In this document: piece after piece, positions 33,809 through 46,877 of the stretch
How positions within the stretch are numbered: position 1 is the first letter of the stretch
How the letters are laid out: each line of letters starts with the position of its first letter
NCBI RefSeq assembly: GCF_963576675.1
Contig: NC_088911.1
Span: 81,435,256-81,499,255, forward strand
Length of the DNA: 64,000 nucleotides
Source of the DNA: Euphorbia lathyris
Lineage: Eukaryota > Streptophyta > Magnoliopsida > Malpighiales > Euphorbiaceae
Reading direction: 5' to 3'
The notes under the pieces: generated by a model
The model's input: only the letters and a program-made list of their open reading frames with translations
Database searches by the model: none
What the model was told of the DNA's origin: nothing
Made by a program: the position numbers and the translations under genes

Positions 33809-35786
33809 TGTCACACCCGACCCTAAACGGCATCGGGTGTGAAGGAAAGATAACACAATGATCTATGAATTTGACTCATAAATTTTGACTTAGATAAAAA
33901 ATTTATTTAACTATTTGGCTTGGACTTGATCATTTTATCAAGCTTCCTACGTATCCCGAACGTTTTTTTTTTAACCTTTCAACCGGGAATCAAAGCCACG
34001 TAGTTCTACCTATTTTAAATTATCTAGATATAGTTGGATTTTATAAGCACAAATTAAATACTTTAAATTAATATAATTAACAAACTAAAAAAAAATAGTT
34101 ATTAGTTTATTTATAGACTAGACCACAATCAATAATTACTTGTACGAGCACTTTTACTTAACAATTATTGTAGAACAATCGCATCATCGCTAACATAAAT
34201 TAAACGCACACACTAACCCATATTCAGTCAGTCATCTTTAAATTAATTTTATGTAAACATCATCCTTATTCGTATTTTTATAATGCACACACTACCAAAC
34301 AAGATCATACCATTAAGATATGATGCTACACGTGTACACATGTGGTTTCGTTCAACTCAGTAGAAATAACAACCGTTGATTTGATATTAGTTATGATCAT
34401 AAAATAGTGAATAGCTTAGCTACCTTTTCCCCAAAATCTGAACCATTAACAATTCTATCACTGGCATTTCCTATCAAAAGAATCATTCCAAACGACTTAA
34501 TCAAAGTCTAACCCGACTCTGATTACTGAACAAATCACTCAAAACCAACTCAATAACGAAACAACTCTTTTTATTACGGAATCAAGAAAATGTCCCTAAT
34601 CTGCAAAAAGCCCAGAAAATCAGCATAGGAGGCCATCTTCCTCATTCCTATTTTAATACCAACCCCCGGTGGACAACCCCAAAAACCAGTGCTCTCAGTT
34701 CGAAGAACTCAGACAATCACAACATATATAGGCAACTTCAAGTAAAAATTTCAGAACAAGAGAAATCATGAACAAAAACCCATAACGAAAAGATTTTACA
34801 TTTGAAAATCTTATTGCATGTATAAAATCCAACCATTAAGAGTCTGTGGAAAACCAACAGTAACCACATACACACGAAAGAATTCAGACCTCCGCTAAAC
34901 ACTCCTAGAAGCAGAGATCAAAATCAGTTATTCCGTTTCCCAGAATTGAAAGTCGAAAAACCTACCAGGAAGTGTCCCAATTTGACGGAACCAAGCAGAA
35001 TTTCAGAAAATCCGTTCGATAATGGTGAAAAGAATGACAGTTTGAATCGCCGGTGACTGTATAGTGAGGAAGAAAAAGATGAAAGGGGTTGTGAAGAGTA
35101 GACAATGGTGAAAAGAGAAGCTTTCTCTCTCTCTCTTTCTCTCCCTTCTCCCTTCTGCGATCCCCCCCTTCTTAAATTCTAGCAACTTCCCTTCCTTATG
35201 TACACATTTCCCTCACTTAATTAATTCTAGGACCTTCTATATCTTCCTCCCATTATTTAAATTAGAGTTAGAAAATTATTATTAGGTTTTACTAGACATG
35301 AAATTTATATTCTTTTATAAAATATATTATTTGATTAAATAAAAATGGTAATCTGTTAAAAAAAATGAAATAATAATGGTAGTAACTTGTAATATGAAAT
35401 TATCATTAGTATATGGTAGTATAAGAAAACAAATTAAATGTATCATTAATAATATCGGATTATAAAATTTGAAAGGGTATATTTTTCTTTAATTAAAAGG
35501 AATTTCCAAAATTCTAATTTAACCTCCAATTCTTGTAATTCGTGTAATTAAACCTCATTTATTACATTTTTATACCTATTTGTTACTTATTATTTCGATT
35601 AAAAGATTAGTCTGACACTGTTATCTCGGGTCTAATCGAATTAAATGATGTTTTCGAAATGTTATTTCGAAAAATAATTCAAATTGATATGTAATTTTCT
35701 TTGATTTTAATCATATACTTAAAATACTATCTATTGAAATCAATTTTCATAAAATAATAATAATAAAACTAGACACTGACGTGACA
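33809..35786 (-). mobile_element. Long LTR, unit G
   Basis: 1978 bp, the same length as 532-2509 and nearly identical in sequence, with the same right junction to AATAA and the MITE. Confidence 0.85.
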
Positions 35787-36216
35787 AATAAATTGGGTCG
35801 ATTTGAGAAATAATTCATCAAACTGTCTTCTCGCTCATGAATCTTGTTATCTACACTTCATATGTGTGTTATTTTATCAGTAACAAATCACAAACATTCA
35901 TTGGAATGTGAAAAAAATAAAAAAATATACTGTCTTTTTTGTACGTATTAGATAAAAAAAAATTCTAAAAATCCACCGAATTTATAAATATTAATCTCAA
36001 ATTCTATTATTAAATTATAAAAAATATGAAATCCTTTTTTTAGACGAATTATTATGCAATTGGTGTAGAATAATGAACAAAAATATCTGTATTTTATAAT
36101 AGTGTCTGAAATTGACCCAATTTATCAACGTTAGGGGTAAAATTGCACCATTTTAGACGTTAGGGGTAAAATTGCTCCTAGCCCAAAACGTTAGGGATAT
36201 TTTTGCACCTTAACCC
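35787..36216. mobile_element. Right part of Mutator-like MITE, unit G
   Basis: As at 2510-2939. The left arm is missing. Confidence 0.8.
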
Positions 36217-37213
36217 AAAAAAGAATTATCATTTTTCTAAGAGCATGCCATATCATCAAAATCCCATCAAATCCAATTACCTTTTTTTTTCTTACGATTA
36301 AACTCTTCTAATTCATACCTTTTGTCATATAATATCACTATCAATTTTTACATTTAAAAAAAAATGTTCTGTTTGTAAGAGCATGCAACATCATCAAAAT
36401 GGCATCTAAAATTCTCTTCTAATCTTCTTTCTGTTTCTGTTATTATATGTAATATAGATTTCATGATTTATATAATCTGTACTTATATGTTGTTTGATAG
36501 AAATAAAAATTAAGTACTGAAAAAATATAAAATTAAATACTGAATTTTAAATACCGAATATAAACAATTAGTTGATAATACAAACACACGTGAATTACCT
36601 TAAAAAAATCACATTTAAATTAAATAAGTGCTTAATTTTTAATTTAAATGATTAGATGAGTTATCAAACAAGGTATTGGCCTAAAATTTCAATTGCGTTT
36701 AATAACCCTATGTTCTTATCTAATTGATTCAATAACCTGTCCAGTTACATTCAATATCTCCATAATCTCGTCTAATTGCATTGGATAACCCAAAAATTCA
36801 ACTGTCCGGTGAACTTTCAAAATTTCCTAATTTGTTGTCTATTTATCACATTCTTTTGATACGTGACGAGCATTTTGAGACATGACGGAGCGTGTCTTCC
36901 ATTTTCAGCATGCAACAAATTTTATTAAGAATTATGAGGTTATTAGATACAATACGTGGGATCATTTGTAACTTTTAGAAATTCAGATGTTGCCCCTATA
37001 CTCCAAAACTTTCCCTCCACTCTGAACTTTTTATTTGATGAGTCATATCCTCTGCACATAATAATTAAGATACTATATTTGCCATTTTATACAACTTAGC
37101 ACATGACCTGTGTATGGTAACCAAATTAGCTATAAATTACACCCCTCTTCTCTCTTGCCCTCTCTTCAGATTATCAAAAAAAGACACAAATTCAATTTTC
37201 AAACCCTGAATCT
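36217..37213 (+). promoter_or_regulatory. Upstream flank and promoter of copy G
   Basis: Nearly identical to the region upstream of A. TATA box at 37130-37137. Confidence 0.6.
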
Positions 37214-38242
37214 ATGGCTGGATATGGGTGGAATTCCAACAATCTTCCTACAAGCACGTACGCCGGCGCTCCACAAATCGCCTGTCGAATTTGTAACCAG
37301 GTTTTTGTGAGCACTGAAGCTTTTCTTCATCACATCGAAATTCACATGTCTACGGATCATGATGGTTCTTCTGTTTGTGCCTCCAGAAGGATGCAGCAGC
37401 CACCACGGTCTCTTAATGCTTCCGGTGGTGGCTTGAGCGGTCTCTCTTGTCAAATGTGTTGCCTATTAAAGAAAGGCGGATGCATGGTTACGCATCACTC
37501 GCAAAACCCTTAGGGTTAAACTCAAAAAACACATAAATGTGTTGCCTATTAAAGAAATGCGGATGCATGATTACGCATCACTCGCAAAACCCTTAGGGTT
37601 AAACTCAAAAAACACATAAATGTGTTGCCTATTAAAGAAAGGCGGATGCATGATTACGCATCACTCGCAAAACCTTATGATTAACCTTATGATTATATTA
37701 TTTTCGAAAGAAAAATAATAGAGTAAGGCATAAAATTAAGCGAATAAACGAGTACTCAAAAATTGCAAAAAGGGTTTGGCCACCCTAGCGAAAGCAAAAA
37801 TTACTATGAAGAATTACAAGTATGAAGTCGGCAAAAGGCAAGGATCATACATGAAAATAAAGTGACAATAATCGCACGTATAGGCAAAGCGGTCACCAGA
37901 AGGATGCAGCAGCCACCACGGTCTCTTAATGCTTCCGGTGGTGGCTTGAGCGGTCTCTCTTGTCAAAGAAACAACTTCAGTTTTCCCATTCCAAATGTTT
38001 ACAGTACTATGTTCAATCCGAATCCTAATCAGTTTATTCATCCCCGGGCAGCCCCAGACATGTACTCTCCTTTTCCAACTGTGAGGAACAACTACGGGTT
38101 TGGGTCACAAAGTTTCCCTATCGGTTTTCAGGCTCCCAGGAAATTCACCCAGCCATTTCTTCAGCAGCTGGAGAAACCCTTGATCCCTATTTCTGATTCT
38201 GATTCTGAGTTTGAAGTGCTAGACTTGAACTTGAAGCTGTAG
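37214..38242 (+). pseudogene. Zinc finger gene copy G, split by a gypsy fragment
   Basis: Codons 1-80 (37214-37453) are identical to copy A at the nucleotide level. The gene is then interrupted by 442 bp of foreign DNA. From 37896 it resumes at codon 57, repeating 71 bp already present before the break, and runs to the normal stop at 38240-38242 with the EAR motif. The locus therefore holds two frames: a 99-residue finger protein with a transposon-derived tail (37214-37513), and a 112-residue EAR-containing segment whose first in-frame ATG is codon 60 (37904-38242). The second has no obvious promoter. The C-terminal half differs from A at residue 115 (Pro here, His in A). Probably a pseudogene that separates DNA-binding and repression modules. 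Confidence 0.87.
37454..37895. mobile_element. Gypsy-tail patch inserted in copy G
   Basis: The 439 bp at 37454-37892 equal 56505-56943 of the gypsy tail in length and nearly in sequence, followed by 3 filler bases (TCA). Direct copies of a 71-bp gene segment flank it (37383-37453 and 37896-37966). AAA is shared at the left join. These are marks of break repair with templated filler, not of transposition. Confidence 0.85.
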
Positions 38243-39061
38243 AGCAGAATAAAGATTAGGGTTTTGTTCAGGACAATACCTAACCCTAGCTATGGCTATG
38301 GTTAGGTTCGATGTATTTTTATTTCAATGAAACAATAAATATTATAATGAGAAAAAGAAAATATATGTAAGCCTTTTTTAAAACATTGCTTTTTTTTCCT
38401 TTCTGAGTTCACAGTTTTTTATGCTATGAATTCAATCTATTTTGTCATTTGATTATCAAATTAAATCTTTTTTTTTTCAAAAATCTACCTAGTGAAGTAA
38501 TTTAATTTATTGACATAAAGGCAAAATTTCACTTTAATATTTTATGAAAAGTATATAAATTTTATAAATTTACTCCTAACCTTTTCAAGTAAAATCAATT
38601 TTAATCATTTTTTTTTCTTTTTATTCAAAAAGCTACCTAGTGAAGTAATTTAATTTATTGACATAATGGCTAAATTCCTCTCTAATATTTTCTGAAAAGT
38701 ACATATTTGACTCTAACATATGAAATTGTATAAATTTATTAGTAACCTTTTCAAGCAAAATCAATTTTAATTTTTTTTTCTTTCAAAAATCTACCTAGTG
38801 AAGTAATTTAATTTATTGGGATAAAAGCGAAATTTGTTACGCGCATTTTCAGAAAAATATAGATTCGACTCTAACATATGAAATGGTATATATTTACTCC
38901 TAACTATTTTAAGCAAAATCAATGTTACTTGTCCAGGGGCAGAACTCCATAGGGGGATAGTCCTTGAAATTTGTTTCAAAATAATTTTCAAGCCCACTTT
39001 GTCAAAGAGTGAAAGACATGAAGAGGGGTTGTTGTAGATGTGATAATTATTGAATTTTTTT
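38243..39061. repeat. 3' flank of copy G: hairpin, polyA signal, triple repeat
   Basis: Perfect hairpin at 38278-38307, AATAAA after it, triple repeats about 38478-38950. Confidence 0.6.
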
Positions 39062-39199
39062 TACTGTATTCCAGGAGTAATACACCAATCAGTCAAAATA
39101 ATTGTACATACCACTTCATGGGAGATGATTTGTGTAAGGAAAAAAATGTACATGTGACATTAATTGATTTGTTAGGTGTATTACTCCTAGAGTATTCTA
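39062..39199. mobile_element. Small MITE (unit G)
   Basis: Same element and site as 5272-5409. Confidence 0.55.
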
Positions 39200-40129
39200 A
39201 ATTTTTTTCTTATTATTGAGTTAGTGTCGTGTTCGTGTCATATCAATTATCTAGTTGATATGAAATGAGTCAACTCTAACTCAACTCAAAAAAATTTGTG
39301 TTATAACTATATATTAACCAAATTGGGTTAGTAATTTTGTATTGTGCTTTCGGATCATATGTAATTTTACTATGTACATATGTTAATGATGTCATTTAAA
39401 AATATAGTAGGATATAGTAATAGTTCTAAATAATTAATGTCGTTTTTGGATTAGCAGCTTAACTATGACCATCCAAAAATCCGCTAATATATCATTTTAC
39501 TTCGTGTAATGTGTTTATAAGTCGCATGCAAAAATATGGAAGGTTCAAGCCATTTTTGCAATTAGTAATTGTAATTTTATTACGTTTACTAATTAAATGA
39601 AATATAAACACATTAGAGAATATGATAATAATTTTAAATATTCATGACATTTTCGAGTTAGCAGGTCAACACCAATTCAACCCTAAAATTTATGTATCAC
39701 TTTTCTCTCAACTAAAAAATTACTCCTTACCTGCTAAACTAAATTCAAACACTATAATTACATATCGAGTAATCGATCGCGTATAAATTTATCATTCCTA
39801 GGTTGTTATTGGTAAGATATATAGGAATAAAAGATAGAAATAAGGTTGAACTATGAAGTTTTAATTTTTTTTAAATGACTCGTCGATGAACAACGATTGT
39901 TTCATTAAGTTGAACCTCGGCTCATCTAATGTCCTGGTTCTGCCACTACTGCTATATAATAGAAAATTTGAATGAACTAACTTGACAATTATTAAACTGT
40001 CATATCAGACATTTCCAAACATATTAATTTGTCGATAAACTGAAGTAGTTTTGCACATTTTTGTGGTTATTATTTCTAACTATATTAGTAACATAGTAAA
40101 CATTTTAGCCACTTTGACAAAAAAAAAGT
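39200..40129. other. AT-rich spacer, unit G
   Basis: Nothing recognisable. Nearly identical to 5410-6339. Confidence 0.6.
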
Positions 40130-40448
40130 GAGAGAGAGAGAGAGAGGTGGAATGGTTAAGAAGCAAACGGAGAAGAGAATTTGACGAAGGGAAAATCAAT
40201 CAGTGACAGGTCTCACTATACTGATAAACAGGCTGAAAGAGAACGGTGGAGATCAGCAACAAGACATCATCAGCAGCCACAATCTGAGTGAGGCAATCGG
40301 AGTGACAGAAAATGGAGGAGGGAGATGGAGAACGTGTTTTGCAGAGTTTTTATTTGATGAGCTGTTATAAGTGAAGGACATGTGTCAATTAGTATATGGA
40401 AGGTTCTTTTAGTGAGTTGGAGGACCGGGACCTTCCTATAAATTCCCC
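40130..40448 (-). other. GA tract and minus-strand leader-like segment, unit G
   Basis: Same short form as in unit A (6340-6658), including the local deletion. Confidence 0.35.
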
Positions 40449-41208
40449 ACCTAATATAGGATCATTATATATGATCAAACCGGGGGCAATCATAACTTGA
40501 TACAGAGACTACATAATAACTATAAATCTAGCCATGCTTTTTGTCATTATATATGGGCAAACGATGGGTAATCATGACTCGATATAAACATATTAAATAG
40601 AAAAAAAACTATGAGTTATGCTTAAATGTTAGAAGATGAAAAAAGTATTTCATTGTGGTATTAATACCAAACCACTTCAAAAAAAAACTCTAATGTCATT
40701 TGCCTTTATAAAAAGGGTCAAATATATGAATATCATAATTAAGTACAAAATTACAACTAAGTCATATCACTAAATTTAATTCTTAATATGTCATTATTCT
40801 CTCTATATATTATGATTTTATACCATAATTTAAAAATTATAGACTCAAATTCAGAAATTATAAACCTTAAAAAATATATTCTAGACTTCTAATTTATAAA
40901 CTCTAATCCTTAAAATATATTAAAAGTACTGATTTTACTAGTTTGATATAATCCAAAATTATAACTTGTCATAGTTGTAAATAGTTTTTAAAATATGAAT
41001 TTTCTGGGTAATTTTCCCTTATAAAAATGTCATTAACCACATTCAATTCACTCTTAAACAAATTGATTTTTCTAATTTTTTTCTTACTATTAACTCTTCC
41101 AATTCTTTTCTTAAAAAAAAACCTTCCAAATCTTGTCTTTTGTTCTATAATATCACTAGCAATTTTTACATTTAAAAAAATAATAACTAACAATTTATAA
41201 AAAAAGAA
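40449..41208. other. AT-rich spacer before MITE, unit G-H
   Basis: No gene; matches 6659-7419. Confidence 0.6.
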
Positions 41209-41787
41209 GAGTTAAGATGCAAAAATACCCCTAACGTTTTGGGCCAGGAGCAATTTTATCCCTGACGTCTAAAATGGTGCAATTTTACCCCTAACGTTGG
41301 AAGTCAAGAGCAATTTTACCCCTAATGTTGGAAGTCAGGAGCAATTTTACCCCTAACGTTAATAAATTGGGTCGATTTGAGAAATAATTCATCAAACTGT
41401 CTTCTCGCTCATGAATCTTGTTATCTACACTTCATGTGTGTTATTTTATCAGTAACAAATCACAAAAATTCATTGGAATGTGAAAAAAATAAAAAAATAT
41501 ACTGTCTTTTTTGTACGGATTAGATAAAAAGAAATTCTAAAAATCCACCGAATTTATAAATATTAATCTCAAATTCTATTATTAAATTATAAAAAATATG
41601 AAATCCTTTTTTTAGACGAATTATTATGCAATTGGTGCAAAATAATGAATAAAAATATCTGTATTTTATAATAGTGTCTGAAATTGACCCAATTTATCAA
41701 CATTGGGGTAAAATTGCACCATTTTAGACGTTAGGGGTAAAATTGCTCCTAGCCCAAAACGTTAGGGATTTTTTTGAACCTTAACCC
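41209..41787. mobile_element. Mutator-like MITE (upstream of copy H)
   Basis: Complete copy, with TSD AAAAAAGAA on both sides. One G is missing from the right TIR compared with unit B. Confidence 0.8.
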
Positions 41788-42784
41788 AAAAAAGAATTAT
41801 CATTTTTCTAAGAGCATGCCACATCATCAAAATCCCATCAAATCCAATTACCTTTTTTTTTCTTACTATTAAACTCTTCCAATTCATACCTTTTGTTCTA
41901 TAATATCACTAACAATTTTTACATTTAAAAAAAAATGTTCTGTTTGTAAGAGCATGCAACATCATCAAAATGGCATCTAAAATTCTCTTCTAATCTACTT
42001 TCTGTTTCTGTTATTATATGTAATATAGATTTCATGATTTATATAATCTGTACTTATATGTTGTTTGATAGAAATAAAAATTAAGTGCTGAAAAAATATA
42101 AAATTAAATACTGAATTTTAAATACCGAATATAAACAATTAGTTGATAATACAAACACACGTGAATTACCTTAAAAAAATCACATTTAAATTAAATAAGT
42201 GCTTAATTTTTAATTTAAATGATTAGATGAGTTATCAAACAAGGTATTGGCCTAAAATTTCAATTGGGTTTAATAACCCTATGTTCTTATCTAATTGATT
42301 CAATAACCTGTCCAGTTACATTCAATATGTCCATAATCTCGTCTAATTGCATTGGATAACCCAAAAATTCAACTGTCCCGTGAACTTTCAAAATTTCCTA
42401 ATTTGTTGTCTATTTATCACATTCTTTTGATACGTGATGAGCATTTTGAGACATGACGGAGCGTGTCTTCCATTTTCAGCATGCAACAAATTTTATTAAG
42501 AATTATGAGGTTATTAGATACAATACGTGGGATCATTTATAACTTTTAGAAATTCAGATGTTGCCCCTTTACCCCAAAACTTTCCCTCCACTCTGAACTT
42601 TTTATTTGATGAGTCATATCCTCTGCACATAATAATTAAGATACTATATTTGCCATTTTATACAACTTAGCACATGACCTGTGTATGGTAACCAAATTAG
42701 CTATAAATTACACCCCTCTTCTCTCTTGCCTTCTCTTCAGATTATCAAAAAAAGACACAAATTCAATTTTCAAACCCTGAATCT
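41788..42784 (+). promoter_or_regulatory. Upstream flank and promoter of copy H
   Basis: TATA box at 42701-42708. The first TGACG box is changed to TGATG here, so H has only one intact box. Confidence 0.6.
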
Positions 42785-43300
42785 ATGGCTGGATATAGGT
42801 GGAATTCCAACAATCTTCCTACAAGCACGTACGCCGGAGCTCCACAAATCGCCTGTCGAATTTGTAACCAGGTTTTTGTGAGCACTCAAGCTTTTCTTCA
42901 TCACATCGAAATTCACATGTCTACGGATCGTGATGGTTCTTCTGTTTCTGCCTCCAGAAGGATGCAGCAGCCACCACCGTCTCTTAATGCTTCCGGTGGT
43001 GGCTTGAGCCGTCTCTCCGGTCAAAGAAACTATTTCAGTTTTCCCATTCCAAATGTTTACAGTACTATGTTTAATCCGAATCCTAATCAGTTTATTCATC
43101 CTCGGGCAGCCCCAGACATGTACTCTCCTTTTCCAACTGTGAGGAACAACTACGGGTTTGGGTCACAAAGTTTCCCTATCCCTTTTCAGGCTCCGAGGAA
43201 ATTCACCCAGCCATTTCTTCAGCAGCTGGAGAAACCCTTGATCCCTATTTCTGATTCTGATTCTGAGTTTGAAGTGCTAGACTTGAACTTGAAGCTGTAG
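42785..43300 (+). CDS. Single C2H2 zinc finger / EAR-motif protein, copy H (intact)
   Basis: The predicted protein has 171 residues, with a complete finger (C24, C27, H40, H44) and C-terminal DLNLKL. It shares G5R, E35Q, H49R and N83Y with copy B, of which it is the duplicate partner. Codon 113 is TAC here and TAA in B. E35Q lies in the finger helix region, where base-contacting residues normally sit, so B and H may differ in binding from the other copies; this is inference. Promoter, 3' UTR and polyA signal are present. Role as for copy A, a probable nuclear repressor. Confidence 0.86.
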   Translation: MAGYRWNSNNLPTSTYAGAPQIACRICNQVFVSTQAFLHHIEIHMSTDRDGSSVSASRRMQQPPPSLNASGGGLSRLSGQRNYFSFPIPNVYSTMFNPNPNQFIHPRAAPDMYSPFPTVRNNYGFGSQSFPIPFQAPRKFTQPFLQQLEKPLIPISDSDSEFEVLDLNLKL

Positions 43301-44143
43301 AGCAGCATAAAGATTAGGGTTTTGTTCAGGACAATACCTAACCCTAGCTATGACTATGGTTAGGTTCGATGTATTTTTATTTCAATGAAACAATAAATAT
43401 TATAATCAGAAAAAGAAAATATATGTAAGCCTTTTTTAAAACATTGCTTTTTTTTCCTTTCTGAGTTCACAGTTTTGTATGCTATGAATTCAATCTATTT
43501 TGTCTCCTTTAATTACCAATTTTTGTCATTTGATTATCAAATTAAATCTTTTTTTTTTCAAAAAACTACCTAGTGAAGTAATTTAATTTATTGACATAAA
43601 GGCTAAATTTCACTTTAATATTTTATGAAAAGTATATAAATTTTATAAATTTACTCCTAACCTTTTCAAGTAAAATCAATTTTAATCCTTTTTTTTCTTT
43701 TTTTTTCAAAAAGCTACCTAGTGAAGTAATTTAATTTATTGACATAAAGGCTAAATTCCTCTCTAATATTTTCTGAAAAGTACATATTTGACTCTAACAT
43801 ATGAAATTGTATAAATTTATTAGTAACCTTTTCAAGCAAAATCAATTTTAATTCTTTTTTTCTTTCAAAAATCTACCTATTGAAGTAATTTAATTTATTG
43901 GTATAAAAGCGAAATTTGTTACGCGCATTTTCAGAAAAATATAGATTCGACTCTAACATATGAAATGGTATATATTTACTCCTAACTATTTTAAGCAAAA
44001 TCAATGTTACTTGTCCAGGGGCAGAACTCCATAGGGGGATATTCCTTGAAATTTGTTTCAAAATAATTTTCAAGCCCACTTTGTCAAAGAGTGAAAGACA
44101 TGAAGAGGGGTTGTTGTAGATGTGACAATTATTGAATTTTTTT
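43301..44143. repeat. 3' flank of copy H: hairpin, polyA signal, triple repeat
   Basis: Hairpin at 43336-43365 with the same inner change as B. Triple repeats about 43558-44030. Confidence 0.6.
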
Positions 44144-44281
44144 TACTGTATTCCAGGAGTAATACACCAATCAGTCAAAATAATTGTACATACCACTTCA
44201 TGGGAGATGATTTGTGTAAGGAAAAAAATGTACATGTGACATTAATTGATTTGTTAGGTGTATTACTCCTAGAGTATTCTA
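44144..44281. mobile_element. Small MITE (unit H)
   Basis: Same element and site as 5272-5409. Confidence 0.55.
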
Positions 44282-45206
44282 AATTTTTTTCTTATTATTG
44301 AATTAGTGTCGTGTTCGTGTCATATCAATTATCGAGTTGATATGAAATGAGTCAACTCTAACTCAACTAAAAAAAATTGTGTTATAACTATATATTAACC
44401 AAATTGGGTTAGTAATTTTGTATTGTGCTTTCGGATCATATGTAATTTTACTATGTACATATGTTAATGATGTCATTTAAAAATATAGTAGGATATAGTA
44501 ATAGTTCTAAATAATTTAAGTCGTTTTTGGATTAGCAGCTTAACTATGACCATCCAAAAATCCGCTAATATATCATTTTAGTTCGTTTAATGTGTTTATA
44601 AGCCGCATGCAAAAATATGGAAGGTTCAAGCCATTTTTGCAATTAGTAATTGTAATTTTATTACGTTTACTAATTAAATGAAATATAAACACATTAGAGA
44701 ATATGATAATAATTTTAAATATTCATGACATTTTCGAGTTAGCAGGTCAACACCAATTCAACCCTAAAATTTATGTATCACTTTTCTCTCAACTAAAAAA
44801 TTACTCCTTACCTACTAAACTAAATTCAAACACTATAATTACATATCGAGTAATCGATCGCGTATAAATTTATCATTCCTAGGTTGTTATTGGTAAGATA
44901 CATATAGGAACAAAAGATAGAAATAAGGTTTAACTATGAAGTTTTAATTTTTTTTAAATGACTCGTCGATGAACAACGATTGTTTCATTAAGTTGAACCT
45001 CGGCTCATCTAATGTCTTGGTTCTGCCACTACTGCTATATAATAGAAAATTTGAATGAACTAACTTGACAATTATTAAACTGTCATATCAGACATTTCCA
45101 AACATATTAATTTGTCGATAAACTGAAGTAGTTTTGCACATTTTTGTGGTTATTATTTCTAACTATATTAGTAACATAGTAAACATTTTAGACACTTTGA
45201 CAAAAA
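44282..45206. other. AT-rich spacer, unit H
   Basis: Nothing recognisable; matches 10494-11416. Confidence 0.6.
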
Positions 45207-45538
45207 AGAGAGAGAGAGAGAGAGAGAGGTGGAATGGTTAAGAAGCAAACGGAGAAGAGAATTTGACGAAGGGAAAATCAATCAGTGACAGGTCTCACTA
45301 CACTGATAAACAGGCTGAAAGAGAACGGTGGAGATCGGCAACAAGACTTCATCAGCAGCGGCAATCTGAGTGAGGCAATCGGAGTGACGGAAAATGGAGG
45401 AGGGAGATGGAGAACGTGTTTTGCCGTGAAAGAGAGTTTTTATTTGATGAGCTGTTATAAGTGAAGGACATGTGTCATTTAGTATATGGAAGGTTCTTTT
45501 AGTGAGTTGGAGGACCAGGACCTTCCTATAAATTCCCC
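45207..45538 (-). other. GA tract and minus-strand leader-like segment, unit H
   Basis: Matches 11417-11750, with a GA tract of slightly different length. Confidence 0.35.
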
Positions 45539-46297
45539 ACCTAATATAGGATCATTATATATGATCAAACGGGGGGCAATCATAACTTGATACAGAGACT
45601 ACATAATAACTATAAATCTAGCCATGCTTTTTGTCATTATATATGGTCAAACGATGGGTAATCATGACTCGATATAAACGTATTAAATAGAAAAAAAAAC
45701 TATGAGTTATGCTTAAATGTTCGAAGATGAAAAAAGTATTTCATTGTGGTATTAATACCAAACCACTTCAAAAAAAAACTGTAATGTCATTTGCCTTTAT
45801 AAAAAGGGTCAAATATATGAATATCATAATTAAGTACAAAATGACAACTAAGTCATATCACTAAATTTAATTCTTAATATGTCATTATTCTCTCTATATA
45901 TTATGATTTTATACCATAATTTAAAAATTATAGATTCAAATTCAGAAATTATAAACCTTAGAAAATATATTCTAGACTTCTAATTTATAAACTCTAATCC
46001 TTGAAATATATTAAAAGTACTGATTTTACTAGTTTCTTATAATCCAAAATTATAACTTGTCATAGTTGTAAATAGTTTTTAAAATATGAATTTTCTGGGT
46101 AATTTTCCCTTATAAAAATGTCATTAACCACATTCAATTCACTCTTAAACAAATTGATTTTTCCAATTTTTTTCTTACTATTAACTCTTCCAATTCTTTT
46201 CTTAAAAAAAACCCTTCCAAATCTTGTCTTTTGTTCTATAATATCACTAACAATTTTTACATTTAAAAAAATAACTAACAATTTATAAAAAAAAGAA
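45539..46297. other. AT-rich spacer before MITE, unit H-I
   Basis: No gene; matches 11751-12510. Confidence 0.6.
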
Positions 46298-46877
46298 GAG
46301 TTAAGATGCAAAAATACCCCTAACGTTTTGGGCCAGGAGCAATTTTATCCCTGACGTCTAAAATGGTGCAATTTTACCCCTAACGTTGGAAGTCAAGAGC
46401 AATTTTACCCCTAACGTTGGAAGTCATGAGCAATTTTACCCCTAACGTTAATAAATTGGGTCGATTTGAGAAATAATTCATCAAACTGTCTTCTCGCTCA
46501 TGAATCTTGTTATCTACACTTCATATGTGTGTTATTTTATCAGTAACAAATCACAAACATTCATTGGAATTTGAAAAAAATAAAAAAATATACTGTCTTT
46601 TTTGTACGGATTAGATAAAAAAAATTCTAAAAATCCACCGAATTTATAAATATTAATCTCAAATTCTATTATTAAATTATAAAAAATATGAAATGCTTTT
46701 TTAGACGAATTATTATGCAATTGGTGCAGAATAATGAATAAAAATATCTGTATTTTATAATAGTGTCTGAAATTGACCAAATTTATCAACGTTAGGGGTA
46801 AAATTGCACCATTTTAGACGTTAGGGGTAAAATTGCTCCTAGCCCAAAACGTTAGGGATATTTTTGCACCTTAACCC
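46298..46877. mobile_element. Mutator-like MITE (upstream of copy I)
   Basis: Complete 580-bp copy; matches 12511-13090. Confidence 0.8.

Noticed and set aside
37454..37895. Simple retrotransposon insertion or solo LTR in copy G
   Set aside because: The insert is an internal piece of the gypsy tail, has no TG...CA ends and is flanked by 71 bp instead of about 5 bp.
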